NCBI GenBank assembly: GCA_036924085.1
Contig: JAVGWX010000013.1
Coordinates: 56,428,336-56,492,335, forward strand
Origin: Ariolimax columbianus
Taxonomy: Eukaryota; Mollusca; Gastropoda; Stylommatophora; Arionidae
DNA: 64,000 nt
Reading direction: 5' to 3'
Shown: piece after piece, positions 21,986 to 36,200 of the stretch
How the letters are laid out: every line of letters begins with the position of its first letter
Numbering within the stretch: the stretch's first letter is position 1
Position numbers and translations under genes: made by a program
Notes under the pieces: generated by a model
Seen by the model: only the letters and a program-made list of their open reading frames with translations
Told to the model about the DNA's origin: nothing
The model's database searches: none

Positions 21986-22525
21986 GTCCATTTTACTAAT
22001 AAGCTCTTCAAATTTGATCTACGGTACATTATCCAACTATTTCAAACTAACAACCAGCACTTTTATTTTGAAATCACCAGAAAGACAGAAAAATCTATAA
22101 GAAGGATGGAATGATCATCATCCTTTTCGTATTAAATGTCACCTGCTGAGACAGCATGCCAAAATAGATGCACTATTTACACATTGTCGACACATATAAT
22201 TACAATATTACTGTACATCTGGCATGTCATCAAATCATAATGATATTATCTGCACTGGAATATTGCAGTCTAGCAGTTTTGCCTCCTGCTCAATACCTCG
22301 GCAGTCTCGACTATTCCTGCATATTTCCCAGGCATGTTTGCATGACAATGAACTGGAATATTATTATTATTCAAGTCGATACCATCAAACTACGAATGAA
22401 GATGTGACTGTACTGCTACCTCTCATCGACCATGCTGTATACAATTCCCAACAGGCAATAATACAAAACAATGGTTCCAACATGGACCGGAACTGACGTT
22501 GGATGAAATAAAGCACTAAATTATA
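21986..22525. other. Unassigned sequence
   Basis: Short frames at 22,168-22,407 and 22,224-22,496 (+) have no recognisable motif. Confidence 0.5.
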
Positions 22526-22693
22526 ATGTACGAGGGGGGCTTCAAATGAAACCCTTAAATAGATTTGTTTTGGTAAATTTATTCTGAAAAAGTGAAACAC
22601 AACTGTTATCATTTTTCGACGTAGTCACCATTGCGGTTCGTTACAAGTCCTCTGCGCCTATATAGTGCATGGATTCCTTTATAAAATATTATG

Positions 22694-23890
22694 TTAGTCG
22701 CGTGTGTAAGCTAACCACTCATGCACCAACTGTTGGACTTCTAGGTAGGACCTGTAAGTCTTTTCTCTCAACACCTCTTTTAGTCGCCCAAAGACATAAA
22801 TATAATTTTGGGCTAGGCCTGGTGAGTACGGTGGATGTGGTAGACACTGCAAGTGGAGGTCCCCGATCATTGCAGCCGTTGCACAGACAGTATGGGTTCG
22901 AGCATTTTCATGTTGCAAAAAGACACCTTTACTTAGATGTCCAAGTTGTTTGGATTTGATTGCGAGTCGAAGATGCTGTCTGAGAAGATCTGTATACGTA
23001 GCACTGGTGACAGTCTTCCCGCTGGGCATGTAGTCCTCTAAGATGATCCCCGAGAAGATCTGTATATGTAGCACTGGTGACAGTGTTCCTCCTGGGCATG
23101 TAGTCCTCTAAGATGATCACTGAGAAGATCTGTATATGTGGCACTGGTGACAGTCTTCCCGCTGGGCATGTAGTCCTCTAAGATGATCACTGAGAAGATC
23201 TGTATATGTGGCACTGGTGACAGTCTTCCCGCTGGGCATGTAGTCCTCTAAGATGATCACTGAGAAGATCTGTATATGTGGCACTGGTGACAGTCTTCCC
23301 GCTGGGCATGTAGGGCTCTAAGATGACATCTCGTTCATTCCAAAAGAGAGTCATCATAACCTACCCTGCAGATTGCTCCGTGTGAAACTTCTTTTATTTC
23401 GGCGAGGAAAGATGGCACTATTTCATGCTCGCTATCTACGTTCCAGGATTGTGGTAGTGAACGCAGGTTTCATCCAGTAACAATTCATGCTAGGAAACCA
23501 TCACCATATGCTTCAAAGTGCCGCAAAAGTTCCCGACAGACATCAACGCGTCATTGTTTCAATTCTGGAGGAAGCTGCAGTGGCACCCACCTTGCAGACA
23601 CTTTATAGCACATCATGGATGATGTGGTGTTCTGAACCTTGACTGATGTTCAGATTGGTGGGAATTTCATTCACAGTTAATCGATGATTTTCCTTTACGG
23701 TTGCAATCAACTCTTGGGTCACTACTCTGTGTGCCTGAACCGGTCGTGAACAGTCTGTCACAGAACTCACATCGCTTTGGAACTTCCTCTCCCCTCATAC
23801 ACTTGCTGGAGGAAAAGGCATGCATTGCTGTAATGGACCTTCACTCGCCGATGAATTTCTTTAGAGATTTCACCCCTTTGCTACTCCTCT
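22694..23890 (-). pseudogene. Mariner transposase pseudogene
   Basis: Minus-strand pieces in order are ISKEIHRRVKVHYSNACLS (HTH 1), VTQELIATVKENHRLTVNEI with LNISQGSEHHIIHDVL (HTH 2), LLRHFEAYGDGFLA, a region corresponding to VTGDET but frameshifted, SAGVMMTLFW with a stop, and ILEDYMPSGKTVTSATYTDL. The last open frame (22694-23074) holds LQHENARTHT and PPYSPGLAQNYIYVFG. Mariner transposases cut and paste their element using three Asp (D, D, D34D). Here the second is Glu in HEN and the third is Gly in SPGLA. Stops, frameshifts and the internal array confirm loss of function. Confidence 0.86.
22982..23331. repeat. 70-bp tandem repeat inside the mariner transposase, 5 copies
   Basis: GAGAAGATCTGTAT occurs at 22,982, 23,052, 23,122, 23,192 and 23,262, exactly 70 bp apart. 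Each unit encodes the ILEDYMPSGKTVTSATYTDL segment on the minus strand. As 70 is not a multiple of three, each added copy shifts the frame. Confidence 0.95.
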
Positions 23891-23900
23891 TATGTGCGTC

Positions 23901-24209
23901 AATATGGGGGTGGCCATGTTTTAACAGCAATTATGACGTCATGGTGTCGTCTGCACCGTGATGGCACATGTAGGACACTCTTGACATCCTTAGCAACCAT
24001 ATTAACAAGTAACAATACAAAGGCATGGTTTTTATAATCTCTATTCCACGTTTTTCATTTAAAGCCACCTCGTAGTTTAGATGAAGCACAACAAGAAATA
24101 GGTGACTGAAAACAAATACATGTGTTAACCATGTGCAGAAAATATAGGCAAATACAATTTCACTCATTCAGCTACAAAACATAACCAAATCTGATTACCA
24201 ATACATTCC
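23901..24209. other. Unassigned sequence between mariner and satellite
   Basis: No mariner terminus or gene is recognised. The last 30 bp (TTCCAGTCACATTTGATGAA at 24,207) pass into the satellite. Confidence 0.5.
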
Positions 24210-27200
24210 AGTCACATTTGATGAAACATCGGAGGGAAATACTAGACAATCTAACAGTCACATTTGGAGACACATCGGAGGGAAATACTAGACAATCTAA
24301 CAGTCACATTTGGAGACACATCGGAGGGAAATACTAGACAATCTAACAGTCACATTTGGAGACACATCGGAGGGAAATACTAGACAATCTAACAGTCACA
24401 TTTGGAGACACATCGGAGGGAAATACAAGACAATCTAACAGTCACATTTGGAGACACATTGGAGGGAAATACAAGACAATCTAACAGTCACGTTTGGAGA
24501 CACATCGGAGGGAAATACTAGACAATCTAACAGTCACATTTGGAGACACATCGGAGGGAAATACAAGACAATCTAACAGTCACATTTGGAGAATAATCGG
24601 AGGGAAATACAAGACAATCTAACAGTCACATTTGGAGACACATCGGAGGGAAATACAAGATAATCTAACAGTCACATTTGGAGACACATCGGAGGGAAAT
24701 ACAAGACAATCTAACAGTCACATTTGGAGACACATCGGAGGGAAATACAAGACAATCTAACAGTCACATTTGGAGACACATCGGAGGGAAATACAAAACA
24801 ATCTAACAGTCACATTTGGTGACACATCGGAGGGAAATACTAGACAATCTAACAGTCACATTTGGAGACACATCGGAGGGAAATACAAGACAATCTAACA
24901 GTCACATTTGGAGACACATCGGAGGGAAATACAAGACAATCTAACAGTCACATTTGGAGACACACCAGAGGGAAATACAAGACAATCTAATAGTCACATT
25001 TAGAGACACATCGGAGGGAAATACAAGACAATCTAACAGTCACATTTGGAGAATAATCGGAGGGAAATACAAGACAATCTAACAGTCACATTTAGAGACA
25101 CATCGGAGGGAAATTACTAGACAATCTAACAGTCACATTTGGAGACACATCGGAGGGAAATACAAGACAATCTAACAGTCACATTTGGAGACAAATCGGA
25201 GGGAAATACAAGACAATCTAACAGTCACATTTGGAGACACATCGCAGGGAAATACAAGACAATCTAAGTCACATTTGGAGACACATCGGAGGGAAATACA
25301 AGACAATCTAACAGTCACATTTGGAGACACATCGGAGGGAAATACAAGACAATCTAACAGTCACATTTAGAGACACATCGGAGGGAAATACAAGACAATC
25401 TAACAGTCACATTTGGAGACACATCGGAGGGAAACACTAGACAATCTAACAGTCACATTTGGAGACACATCGGAGGGAAATACAAGACAATCTAACAGTC
25501 ACATTTGGAGACACATCGGAGGGAAATACAAGACAATCTAACAGTCACATTTGGAGACACATCGGAGGGAAATTACTAGACCATCTAACAGTCACATTTG
25601 GAGACACATCGGAGGGAAATACAAGACAATCTAACAGTCACATTTGGAGACACATCGGAGGGAAATACAAGATAATCTAACAGTCACATTTGGAGACACA
25701 TCGGAGGGAAATACAAGACAATCTAACAGTCACATTTGGAGACACATCGGAGGGAAATACAAGACAATCTAACAGTCACATTTGGAGACACATCGGAGGG
25801 AAATACAAAACAATCTAACAGTCACATTTGGAGACACATCGGAGGGAAATACTAGACAATCTAACAGTCACATTTGGAGACACATCGGAGGGAAATACAA
25901 GACAATCTAACAGTCACATTTGGAGACACATCGGAGGTAAATACAAGACAATCTAACAGTCACATTTGGAGACACATCGGAGGGAAATACTAGACAATCT
26001 AACAGTCACATTTGGAGACACATCGGAGGGAAACACTAGACAATCTAACAGTCACATTTGGAGACACATCGGAGGGAAATACAAGACAATCTAACAGTCA
26101 CATTTGGAGACACATCGGAGGGAAATACAAGACAATCTAACAGTCACATTTGGAGACACATCGGAGGGAAATTACTAGACCATCTAACAGTCACATTTGG
26201 AGACACATCGGAGGGAAATACAAGATAATCTAACAGTCACATTTGGAGACACATCGGAGGGAAATACAAGACAATCTAACAGTCACATTTGGAGACACAG
26301 CGGAGGGAAATACAAGATAATCTAACAGTCACATTTGGAGACACATCGGAGGGAAATTACTAGACCATCTAACAGTCACATTTGGAGAAAATCGGAGGGA
26401 AATACAAGATAATCTAACAGTCACATTTGGAGACACATCGGAGGGAAATACTTGACAATCTAACAGTCACATTTGGAGACACATCGGAGGGAAATACAAG
26501 ATAATCTAACAGTCACATTTGGAGACACATCGGAGGGAAATACAAGACAATCTAACAGTCACATTTGGAGACACAGCGGAGGGAAATACAAGACAATCTA
26601 ACAGTCACATTTGGAGACACATCGGAGGGAAATACAAGACAATCTAACAGTCACATTTGGAGACACAGCGGAGGGAAATACAAGACAATCTAACAGTCAC
26701 ATTTGGAGACACATCGGAGGGAAATACTAGACAATCTAACAGTCACATTTGGAGACACATCGGAGGGAAATACAAGACAATCTAACAGTCACATTTGGAG
26801 ACACATCGGAGGTAAATACAAGACAATCTAACAGTCACATTTGGAGACACATCGGAGGGAAATACAAGACAATCTAACAGTCACATTTGGAGACACATCG
26901 GAGGGAAATACAAAACAATCTAACAGTCACATTTGGAGACACATCGGAGGGAAATACTAGACAATCTAACAGTCACATTTGGAGACACATCGGAGGGAAA
27001 TACAAGACAATCTAACAGTCACATTTGGAGACACATCGGAGGGAAATACAAGACAATCTAACAGTCACATTTGGAGACACACCGGAGGGAAATACAAGAC
27101 AATCTAACAGTCACATTTAGAGACACATCGGAGGGAAATACAAGACAATCTAACAGTCACATTTGGAGAATAATCGGAGGGAAATACAAGACAATCTAAC

Positions 27201-30200
27201 AGTCACATTTGGAGACACATCGGAGGGAAATTACTAGACAATCTAACAGTCACATTTGGAGACACATCGGAGGGAAATACAAGACAATCTAACAGTCACA
27301 TTTGGAGACACATCGGAGGGAAATAGAAGACAATCTAACAGTCACATTTGGAGACACATCGGAGGGAAATACAAGACAATCTAAGTCACATTTGGAGACA
27401 CATCGGAGGGAAATACAAGACAATCTAACAGTCACATTTGGAGACACATCGGAGGGAAATACAAGACAATCTAACAGTCACATTTAGAGACACATCGGAG
27501 GGAAATACAAGACAATCTAACAGTCACATTTGGAGACACATCGGAGGGAAATACAAGACAATCTAACAGTCACATTTGGAGACACATCGGAGGGAAATAC
27601 AAGACAATCTAACAGTCACATTTGGAGACACATCGGAGGGAAATACAAGACAATCTAACAGTCACATTTGGAGACACATCGGAGGGAAACACTAGACCAT
27701 CTAACAGTCACATTTGGAGACACATCGGAGGGAAATACTTTACAATCTAACAGTCACATTTGGAGACACATCGGAGGGAAATACAAGATAATCTAACAGT
27801 CACATTTGGAGACACATCGGAGGGAAATACAAGACAATCTAACAGTCACATTTGGAGACACATCGGAGGGAAATACAAGACAATCTAACAATCACATTTA
27901 GAGACACATCGGAGGGAAATACAAGACAATCTAACAGTCACATTTGGAGAATAATCGGAGGGAAATACAAGACAATCTAACAGTCACATTTGGAGACACA
28001 TCGGAGGGAAATTACTAGACCATCTAACAGTCACATTTGGAGACACATCGGAGGGAAATACTTAACAATCTAACAGTCACATTTGGAGACACATCGGAGG
28101 GAAATACAAGATAATCAAACAGTCACATTTGGAGACACATCGGAGGGAAATACAAGACAATCTAACAGTCACATTTGGAGACACAGCGGAGGGAAATACA
28201 AGACAATCTAACAGTCACATTTGGAGACACATCGGAGGGAAATACAAAACAATCTAACAGTCACATTTGGAGACACATCGGAGCGAAATACTAGACAATC
28301 TAACAGTCACATTTGGAGACACATCGGAGGGAAATACAAGACAATCTAACAGTCACATTTGGAGACACATCGGAGGGAAATACAAGACAATCTAACAGTC
28401 ACATTTGGAGACACATCGGAGGGAAATACAAGACAATCTAACAGTCACATTTGGAGACACATCGGAGGGAAATACAAAACAATCTAACAGTCACATTTGG
28501 AGACACATCGGAGGGAAATACTAGACAATCTAACAGTCACATTTGGAGACACATCGGAGGGAAATACAAGACAATCTAACAGTCACATTTGGAGACACAT
28601 CGGAGGGAAATACAAGACAATCTAACAGTCACATTTGGAGACACATCGGAGGGAAATACTTGACAATCTAACAGTCACATTTGGAGACACATCGGAGGGA
28701 AATACAAGACAATCTAACAGTCACATTTGGAGACACATCGGAGGGAAATACAAGACAATCTAACAGTCACATTTGGAGACACATCGGAGGGAAATTACTA
28801 GACCATCTAACAGTCACATTTGGAGACACATCGGAGGGAAATACTTGACAATCTAACAGTCACATTTGGAGACACATCGGAGGGAAATACAAGATAATCT
28901 AACAGTCACATTTGGAGACACATCGGAGGGAAATACAAGACAATCTAACAGTCACATTTGGAGACACAGCGGAGGGAAATACAAGACAATCTAACAGTCA
29001 CATTTGGAGACACATCGGAGGGAAATACAAAACAATCTAACAGTCACATTTGGAGACACATCGGAGGGAAATACTAGACAATCTAACAGTCACATTTGGA
29101 GACACATCGGAGGGAAATACAAGACAATCTAACAGTCACATTTGGAGACACATCGGAGGTAAATACAAGACAATCTAACAGTCACATTTGGAGACACATC
29201 GGAGGGAAATACAAGACAATCTAACAGTCACATTTGGAGACACATCGGAGGGAAATACAAAACAATCTAACAGTCACATTTGGAGACACATCGGAGGGAA
29301 ATACTAGACAATCTAACAGTCACATTTGGAGACACATCGGAGGGAAATACAAGACAATCTAACAGTCACATTTGGAGACACATCGGAGGGAAATACAAGA
29401 CAATCTAACAGTCACATTTGGAGACACACCGGAGGGAAATACAAGACAATCTAACAGTCACATTTAGAGACACATCGGAGGGAAATACAAGACAATCTAA
29501 CAGTCACATTTGGAGAATAATCGGAGGGAAATACAAGACAATCTAACAGTCACATTTGGAGACACATCGGAGGGAAATTACTAGACAATCTAACAGTCAC
29601 ATTTGGAGACACATCGGAGGGAAATACAAGACAATCTAACAGTCACATTTGGAGACACATCGGAGGGAAATAGAAGACAATCTAACAGTCACATTTGGAG
29701 ACACATCGGAGGGAAATACAAGACAATCTAAGTCACATTTGGAGACACATCGGAGGGAAATACAAGACAATCTAACAGTCACATTTGGAGACACATCGGA
29801 GGGAAATACAAGACAATCTAACAGTCACATTTAGAGACACATCGGAGGGAAATACAAGACAATCTAACAGTCACATTTGGAGACACATCGGAGGGAAATA
29901 CAAGACAATCTAACAGTCACATTTGGAGACACATCGGAGGGAAATACAAGACAATCTAACAGTCACATTTGGAGACACATCGGAGGGAAATACAAGACAA
30001 TCTAACAGTCACATTTGGAGACACATCGGAGGGAAACACTAGACCATCTAACAGTCACATTTGGAGACACATCGGAGGGAAATACTTTACAATCTAACAG
30101 TCACATTTGGAGACACATCGGAGGGAAATACAAGATAATCTAACAGTCACATTTGGAGACACATCGGAGGGAAATACAAGACAATCTAACAGTCACATTT

Positions 30201-33200
30201 GGAGACACATCGGAGGGAAATACAAGACAATCTAACAGTCACATTTGGAGACACATCGGAGGGAAATACAAGACAATCTAACAGTCACATTTGGAGACAC
30301 ATCGGAGGGAAATACAAGACAATCTAACAGTCACATTTGGAGACACATCGGAGGGAAATACTAGACAATCTAACAGTCACATTTGGAGACACATTGGAGG
30401 GAAATACAAGACAATCTAACAGTCACATTTGGAGACACATCGGAGGGAAATACAAGACAATCTAACAGTCACATTTGGAGACACATCGGAGGGAAATACA
30501 AGACAATCTAACAATCACATTTAGAGACACATCGGAGGGAAATACAAGACAATCTAACAGTCACATTTGGAGAATAATCGGAGGGAAATACAAGACAATC
30601 TAACAGTCACATTTGGAGACACATCGGAGGGAAATTACTAGACCATCTAACAGTCACATTTGGAGACACATCGGAGGGAAATACTTAACAATCTAACAGT
30701 CACATTTGGAGACACATCGGAGGGAAATACAAGATAATCTAACAGTCACATTTGGAGACACATCGGAGGGAAATACAAGACAATCTAACAGTCACATTTG
30801 GAGACACAGCGGAGGGAAATACAAGACAATCTAACAGTCACATTTGGAGACACATCGGAGGGAAATACAAAACAATCTAACAGTCACATTTGGAGACACA
30901 TCGGAGGGAAATACTAGACAATCTAACAGTCACATTTGGAGACACATCGGAGGGAAATACAAGACAATCTAACAGTCACATTTGGAGACACATCGGAGGG
31001 AAATACAAGACAATCTAACAGTCACATTTGGAGACACATCGGAGGGAAATACAAGACAATCTAACAGTCACATTTGGAGACACATCGGAGGGAAATACAA
31101 AACAATCTAACAGTCACATTTGGAGACACATCGGAGGGAAATACTAGACAATCTAACAGTCACATTTGGAGACACATCGGAGGGAAATACAAGACAATCT
31201 AACAGTCACATTTGGAGACACATCGGAGGGAAATACAAGACAATCTAACAGTCACATTTGGAGACACACCGGAGGGAAATACAAGACAATCTAACAGTCA
31301 CATTTAGAGACACATCGGAGGGAAATACAAGACAATCTAACAGTCACATTTGGAGAATAATCGGAGGGAAATACAAGACAATCTAACAGTCACATTTGGA
31401 GACACATCGGAGGGAAATTACTAGACAATCTAACAGTCACATTTGGAGACACATCGGAGGGAAATACAAGACAATCTAACAGTCACATTTGGAGACACAT
31501 CGGAGGGAAATAGAAGACAATCTAACAGTCACATTTGGAGACACATCGGAGGGAAATACAAGACAATCTAAGTCACATTTGGAGACACATCGGAGGGAAA
31601 TACAAGACAATCTAACAGTCACATTTGGAGACACATCGGAGGGAAATACAAGACAATCTAACAGTCACATTTGGAGACACATCGGAGGGAAATACAAGAC
31701 AATCTAACAGTCACATTTGGAGACACAGCGGAGGGAAATACAAGACAATCTAACAGTCACATTTGGAGACACATCGGAGGGAAATACAAGACAATCTAAG
31801 TCACATTTGGAGACACATCGGAGGGAAATACAAGACAATCTAACAGTCACATTTGGAGACACATCGGAGGGAAATACAAGACAATCTAACAGTCACATTT
31901 GGAGACACATCGGAGGGAAATACAAGACAATCTAACAGTCACATTTGGAGACACATCGGAGGGAAATACAAGACAATCTAACAGTCACATTTGGAGACAC
32001 ATCGGAGGGAAATACAAGACAATCTAACAGTCACATTTGGAGACACATCGGAGGGAAATACAAGACAATCTAACAGTCACATTTGGAGACACATCGGAGG
32101 GAAATACAAGACAATCTAACAGTCACATTTGGAGACACATCGGAGGGAAATACAAGACAATCTAAGTCACATTTGGAGACACATCGGAGGGAAATACTAG
32201 ACAATCTAACAGTCACATTTGGAGACACATCGGAGGGAAATACAAGACAATCTAACAGTCACATTTGGAGACACATCGGAGGGAAACACTAGACAATCTA
32301 ACAGTCACATTTGGAGACACATCGGACGGCAATACAAGACAATCTAACAGTCACATTTGGAGACACATCGTAGGGAAATACAAGACAATCTAACAGTCAC
32401 ATTTGGAGACACATTGGAGGGAAATACAAGACAATCTAACAGTCACATTTGGAGACACATCGGAGGGAAATAAAAGACAATCTAACAGTCACATTTGGAG
32501 ACACATCGGAGGGAAATACAAGACAATCTAAGTCACATTTGGAGACACATCGGAGGGAAATACTAGACAATCTAACAGTCACATTTGGAGACACATCGGA
32601 GGGAAATACAAGACAATCTAACAGTCACATTTGGAGACACATCGGAGGGAAACACTAGACAATCTAACAGTCACATTTGGAGACACATCGGACGGCAATA
32701 CAAGACAATCTAACAGTCACATTTGGAGACACATCGTAGGGAAATACAAGACAATCTAACAGTCACATTTGGAGACACATTGGAGGGAAATACAAGACAA
32801 TCTAACAGTCACATTTGGAGACACATCGGAGGGAAATACAAGACAATCTAACAGTCACATTTGGAGACACATCGGAGGGAAACACTAGACCATCTAACAG
32901 TCACATTTGGAGACACATCGGAGGGAAATACTTGACAATCTAACAGTCACATTTGGAGACACATCGGAGGGAAATACAAGATAATCTAACAGTCACATTT
33001 AGAGACACATAGGAGGGAAATACAAGACAATCTAACAGTCACATTTGGAGACACATCGGAGGGAAATACAAGACAATCTAACAGTCACATTTGGAGACAC
33101 ATCGGAGGGAAATACTAGACAATCTAACAGTCACATTTGGAGACACATTGGAGGGAAATACAAGACAATCTAACAGTCACATTTGGAGACACATCGGAGG

Positions 33201-36200
33201 GAAATACAAGACAATCTAACAGTCACATTTGGAGACACATCGGAGGGAAATACAAGACAATCTAACAATCACATTTAGAGACACATCGGACGGAAATACA
33301 AGACAATCTAACAGTCACATTTGGAGAATAATCGGAGGGAAATACAAGACAATCTAACAGTCACATTTGGAGACACATCGGAGGGAAATTACTAGACCAT
33401 CTAACAGTCACATTTGGAGACACATCGGAGGGAAATACTTGACAATCTAACAGTCACATTTGGAGACACATCGGAGGGAAATACAAGATAATCTAACAGT
33501 CACATTTGGAGACACATCGGAGGGAAATACAAGACAATCTAACAGTCACATTTGGAGACACAGCGGAGGGAAATACAAGACAATCTAACAGTCACATTTG
33601 GAGACACATCGGAGGGAAATACAAAACAATCTAACAGTCACATTTGGAGACACATCGGAGGGAAATACTAGACAATCTAACAGTCACATTTGGAGACACA
33701 TCGGAGGGAAATACAAGACAATCTAACAGTCACATTTGGAGACACATCGGAGGGAAATACAAGACAATCTAACAGTCACATTTGGAGACACATCGGAGGG
33801 AAATACAAGACAATCTAACAGTCACATTTGGAGACACATCGGAGGGAAATACAAAACAATCTAACAGTCACATTTGGAGACACATCGGAGGGAAATACTA
33901 GACAATCTAACAGTCACATTTGGAGACACATCGGAGGGAAATACAAGACAATCTAACAGTCACATTTGGAGACACATCGGAGGGAAATACAAGACAATCT
34001 AACAGTCACATTTGGAGACACACCGGAGGGAAATACAAGACAATCTAACAGTCACATTTAGAGACACATCGGAGGGAAATACAAGACAATCTAACAGTCA
34101 CATTTGGAGAAACATCGGAGGGAAATTACTAGACAATCTAACAGTCACATTTGGAGACACATCGGAGGGAAATACAAGACAATCAAACAGTCACATTTGG
34201 AGACACATCGGAGGGAAATACTTGACAATCTAACAGTCACATTTGGAGACACATCGGAGGGAAATACAAGATAATCTAACAGTCACATTTGGAGACACAT
34301 CGGAGGGAAATACAAGACAATCTAACAGTCACATTTGGAGACACATCGGAGGGAAATACAAGACAATCTAACAGTCACATTTGGAGACACATCGGAGGGA
34401 AATACAAGACAATCTAACAGTCACATTTGGAGACACATCGGAGGGAAATACAAAACAATCTAACAGTCACATTTGGAGACACATCGGAGGGAAATACTAG
34501 ACAATCTAACAGTCACATTTGGAGACACATCGGAGGGAAATACAAGACAATCTAACAGTCACATTTGGAGACACATCGGAGGGAAATACAAGACAATCTA
34601 ACAGTCACATTTGGAGACACACCGGAGGGAAATACAAGACAATCTAACAGTCACATTTAGAGACACATCGGAGGGAAATACAAGACAATCTAACAGTCAC
34701 ATTTGGAGACACATCGGAGGGAAATTACTAGACAATCTAACAGTCACATTTGGAGACACATCGGAGGGAAATACAAGACAATCAAACAGTCACATTTGGA
34801 GACACATCGGAGGGAAATACTTGACAATCTAACAGTCACATTTGGAGACACATCGGAGGGAAATACAAGATAATCTAACAGTCACATTTGGAGACACATC
34901 GGAGGGAAATACAAGACAATCTAACAGTCACATTTGGAGACACATCGGAGGGAAATACAAGACAATCTAACAGTCACATTTGGAGACACATCGGAGGGAA
35001 ATACTAGACAATCTAACAGTCACATTTGGAGACACATTGGAGGGAAATACAAGACAATCTAACAGTCACATTTGGAGACACATCGGAGGGAAATACAAGA
35101 CAATCTAACAGTCACATTTGGAGACACATCGGAGGGAAATACAAGACAATCTAACAATCACATTTAGAGACACATCGGAGGGAAATACAAGACAATCTAA
35201 CAGTCACATTTGGAGAATAATCGGAGGGAAATACAAGACAATCTAACAGTCACATTTGGAGACACATCGGAGGGAAATTACTAGACCATCTAACAGTCAC
35301 ATTTGGAGACACATCGGAGGGAAATACTTGACAATCTAACAGTCACATTTGGAGACACATCGGAGGGAAATACAAGATAATCTAACAGTCACATTTGGAG
35401 ACACATCGGAGGGAAATACAAGACAATCTAACAGTAACATTTGGAGACACAGCGGAGGGAAATACAAAACAATCTAACAGTCACATTTGGAGACACATCG
35501 GAGGGAAATACAAAACAATCTAACAGTCACATTTGGAGACACATCGGAGGGAAATACTAGACAATCTAACAGTCACATTTGGAGACACATCGGAGGGAAA
35601 TACAAGACAATCTAACAGTCACATTTGGAGACACATCGGAGGGAAATACAAGACAATCTAACAGTCACATTTGGAGACACATCGGAGGGAAATACAAGAC
35701 AATCTAACAGTCACATTTGGAGACACATCGGAGGGAAATACAAAACAATCTAACAGTCACATTTGGAGACACATCGGAGGGAAATACTAGACAATCTAAC
35801 AGTCACATTTGGAGACACATCGGAGGGAAATACAAGACAATCTAACAGTCACATTTGGAGACACATCGGAGGGAAATACAAGACAATCTAACAGTCACAT
35901 TTGGAGACACACCGGAAGGAAATACAAGACAATCTAACAGTCACATTTAGAGACACATCGGAGGGAAATACAAGACAATCTAACAGTCACATTTGGAGAC
36001 ACATCGGAGGGAAATTACTAGACAATCTAACAGTCACATTTGGAGACACATCGGAGGGAAATACAAGACAATCTAACAGTCACATTTGGAGACACATCGG
36101 AGGGAAATAGAAGACAATCTAACAGTCACATTTGGAGACACATCGGAGGGAAATACAAGACAATCTAAGTCACATTTGGAGACACATCGGAGGGAAATAC

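Larger units (their letters stand above)
22529..23900 (-). mobile_element. Mariner-type element, nearly full length, inactivated
   Basis: The 3' terminus on the minus strand ends at 22,529; the plus strand reads TA then CGAGGGGGGCTTCAAATGAA, like the terminus at 3,030. Upstream on the minus strand come the C-terminal catalytic half, a 70-bp tandem expansion, the first catalytic region, and HTH motifs near 23,650-23,890. No matching 5' terminus is visible, so that end is lost or too diverged. Confidence 0.82.
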
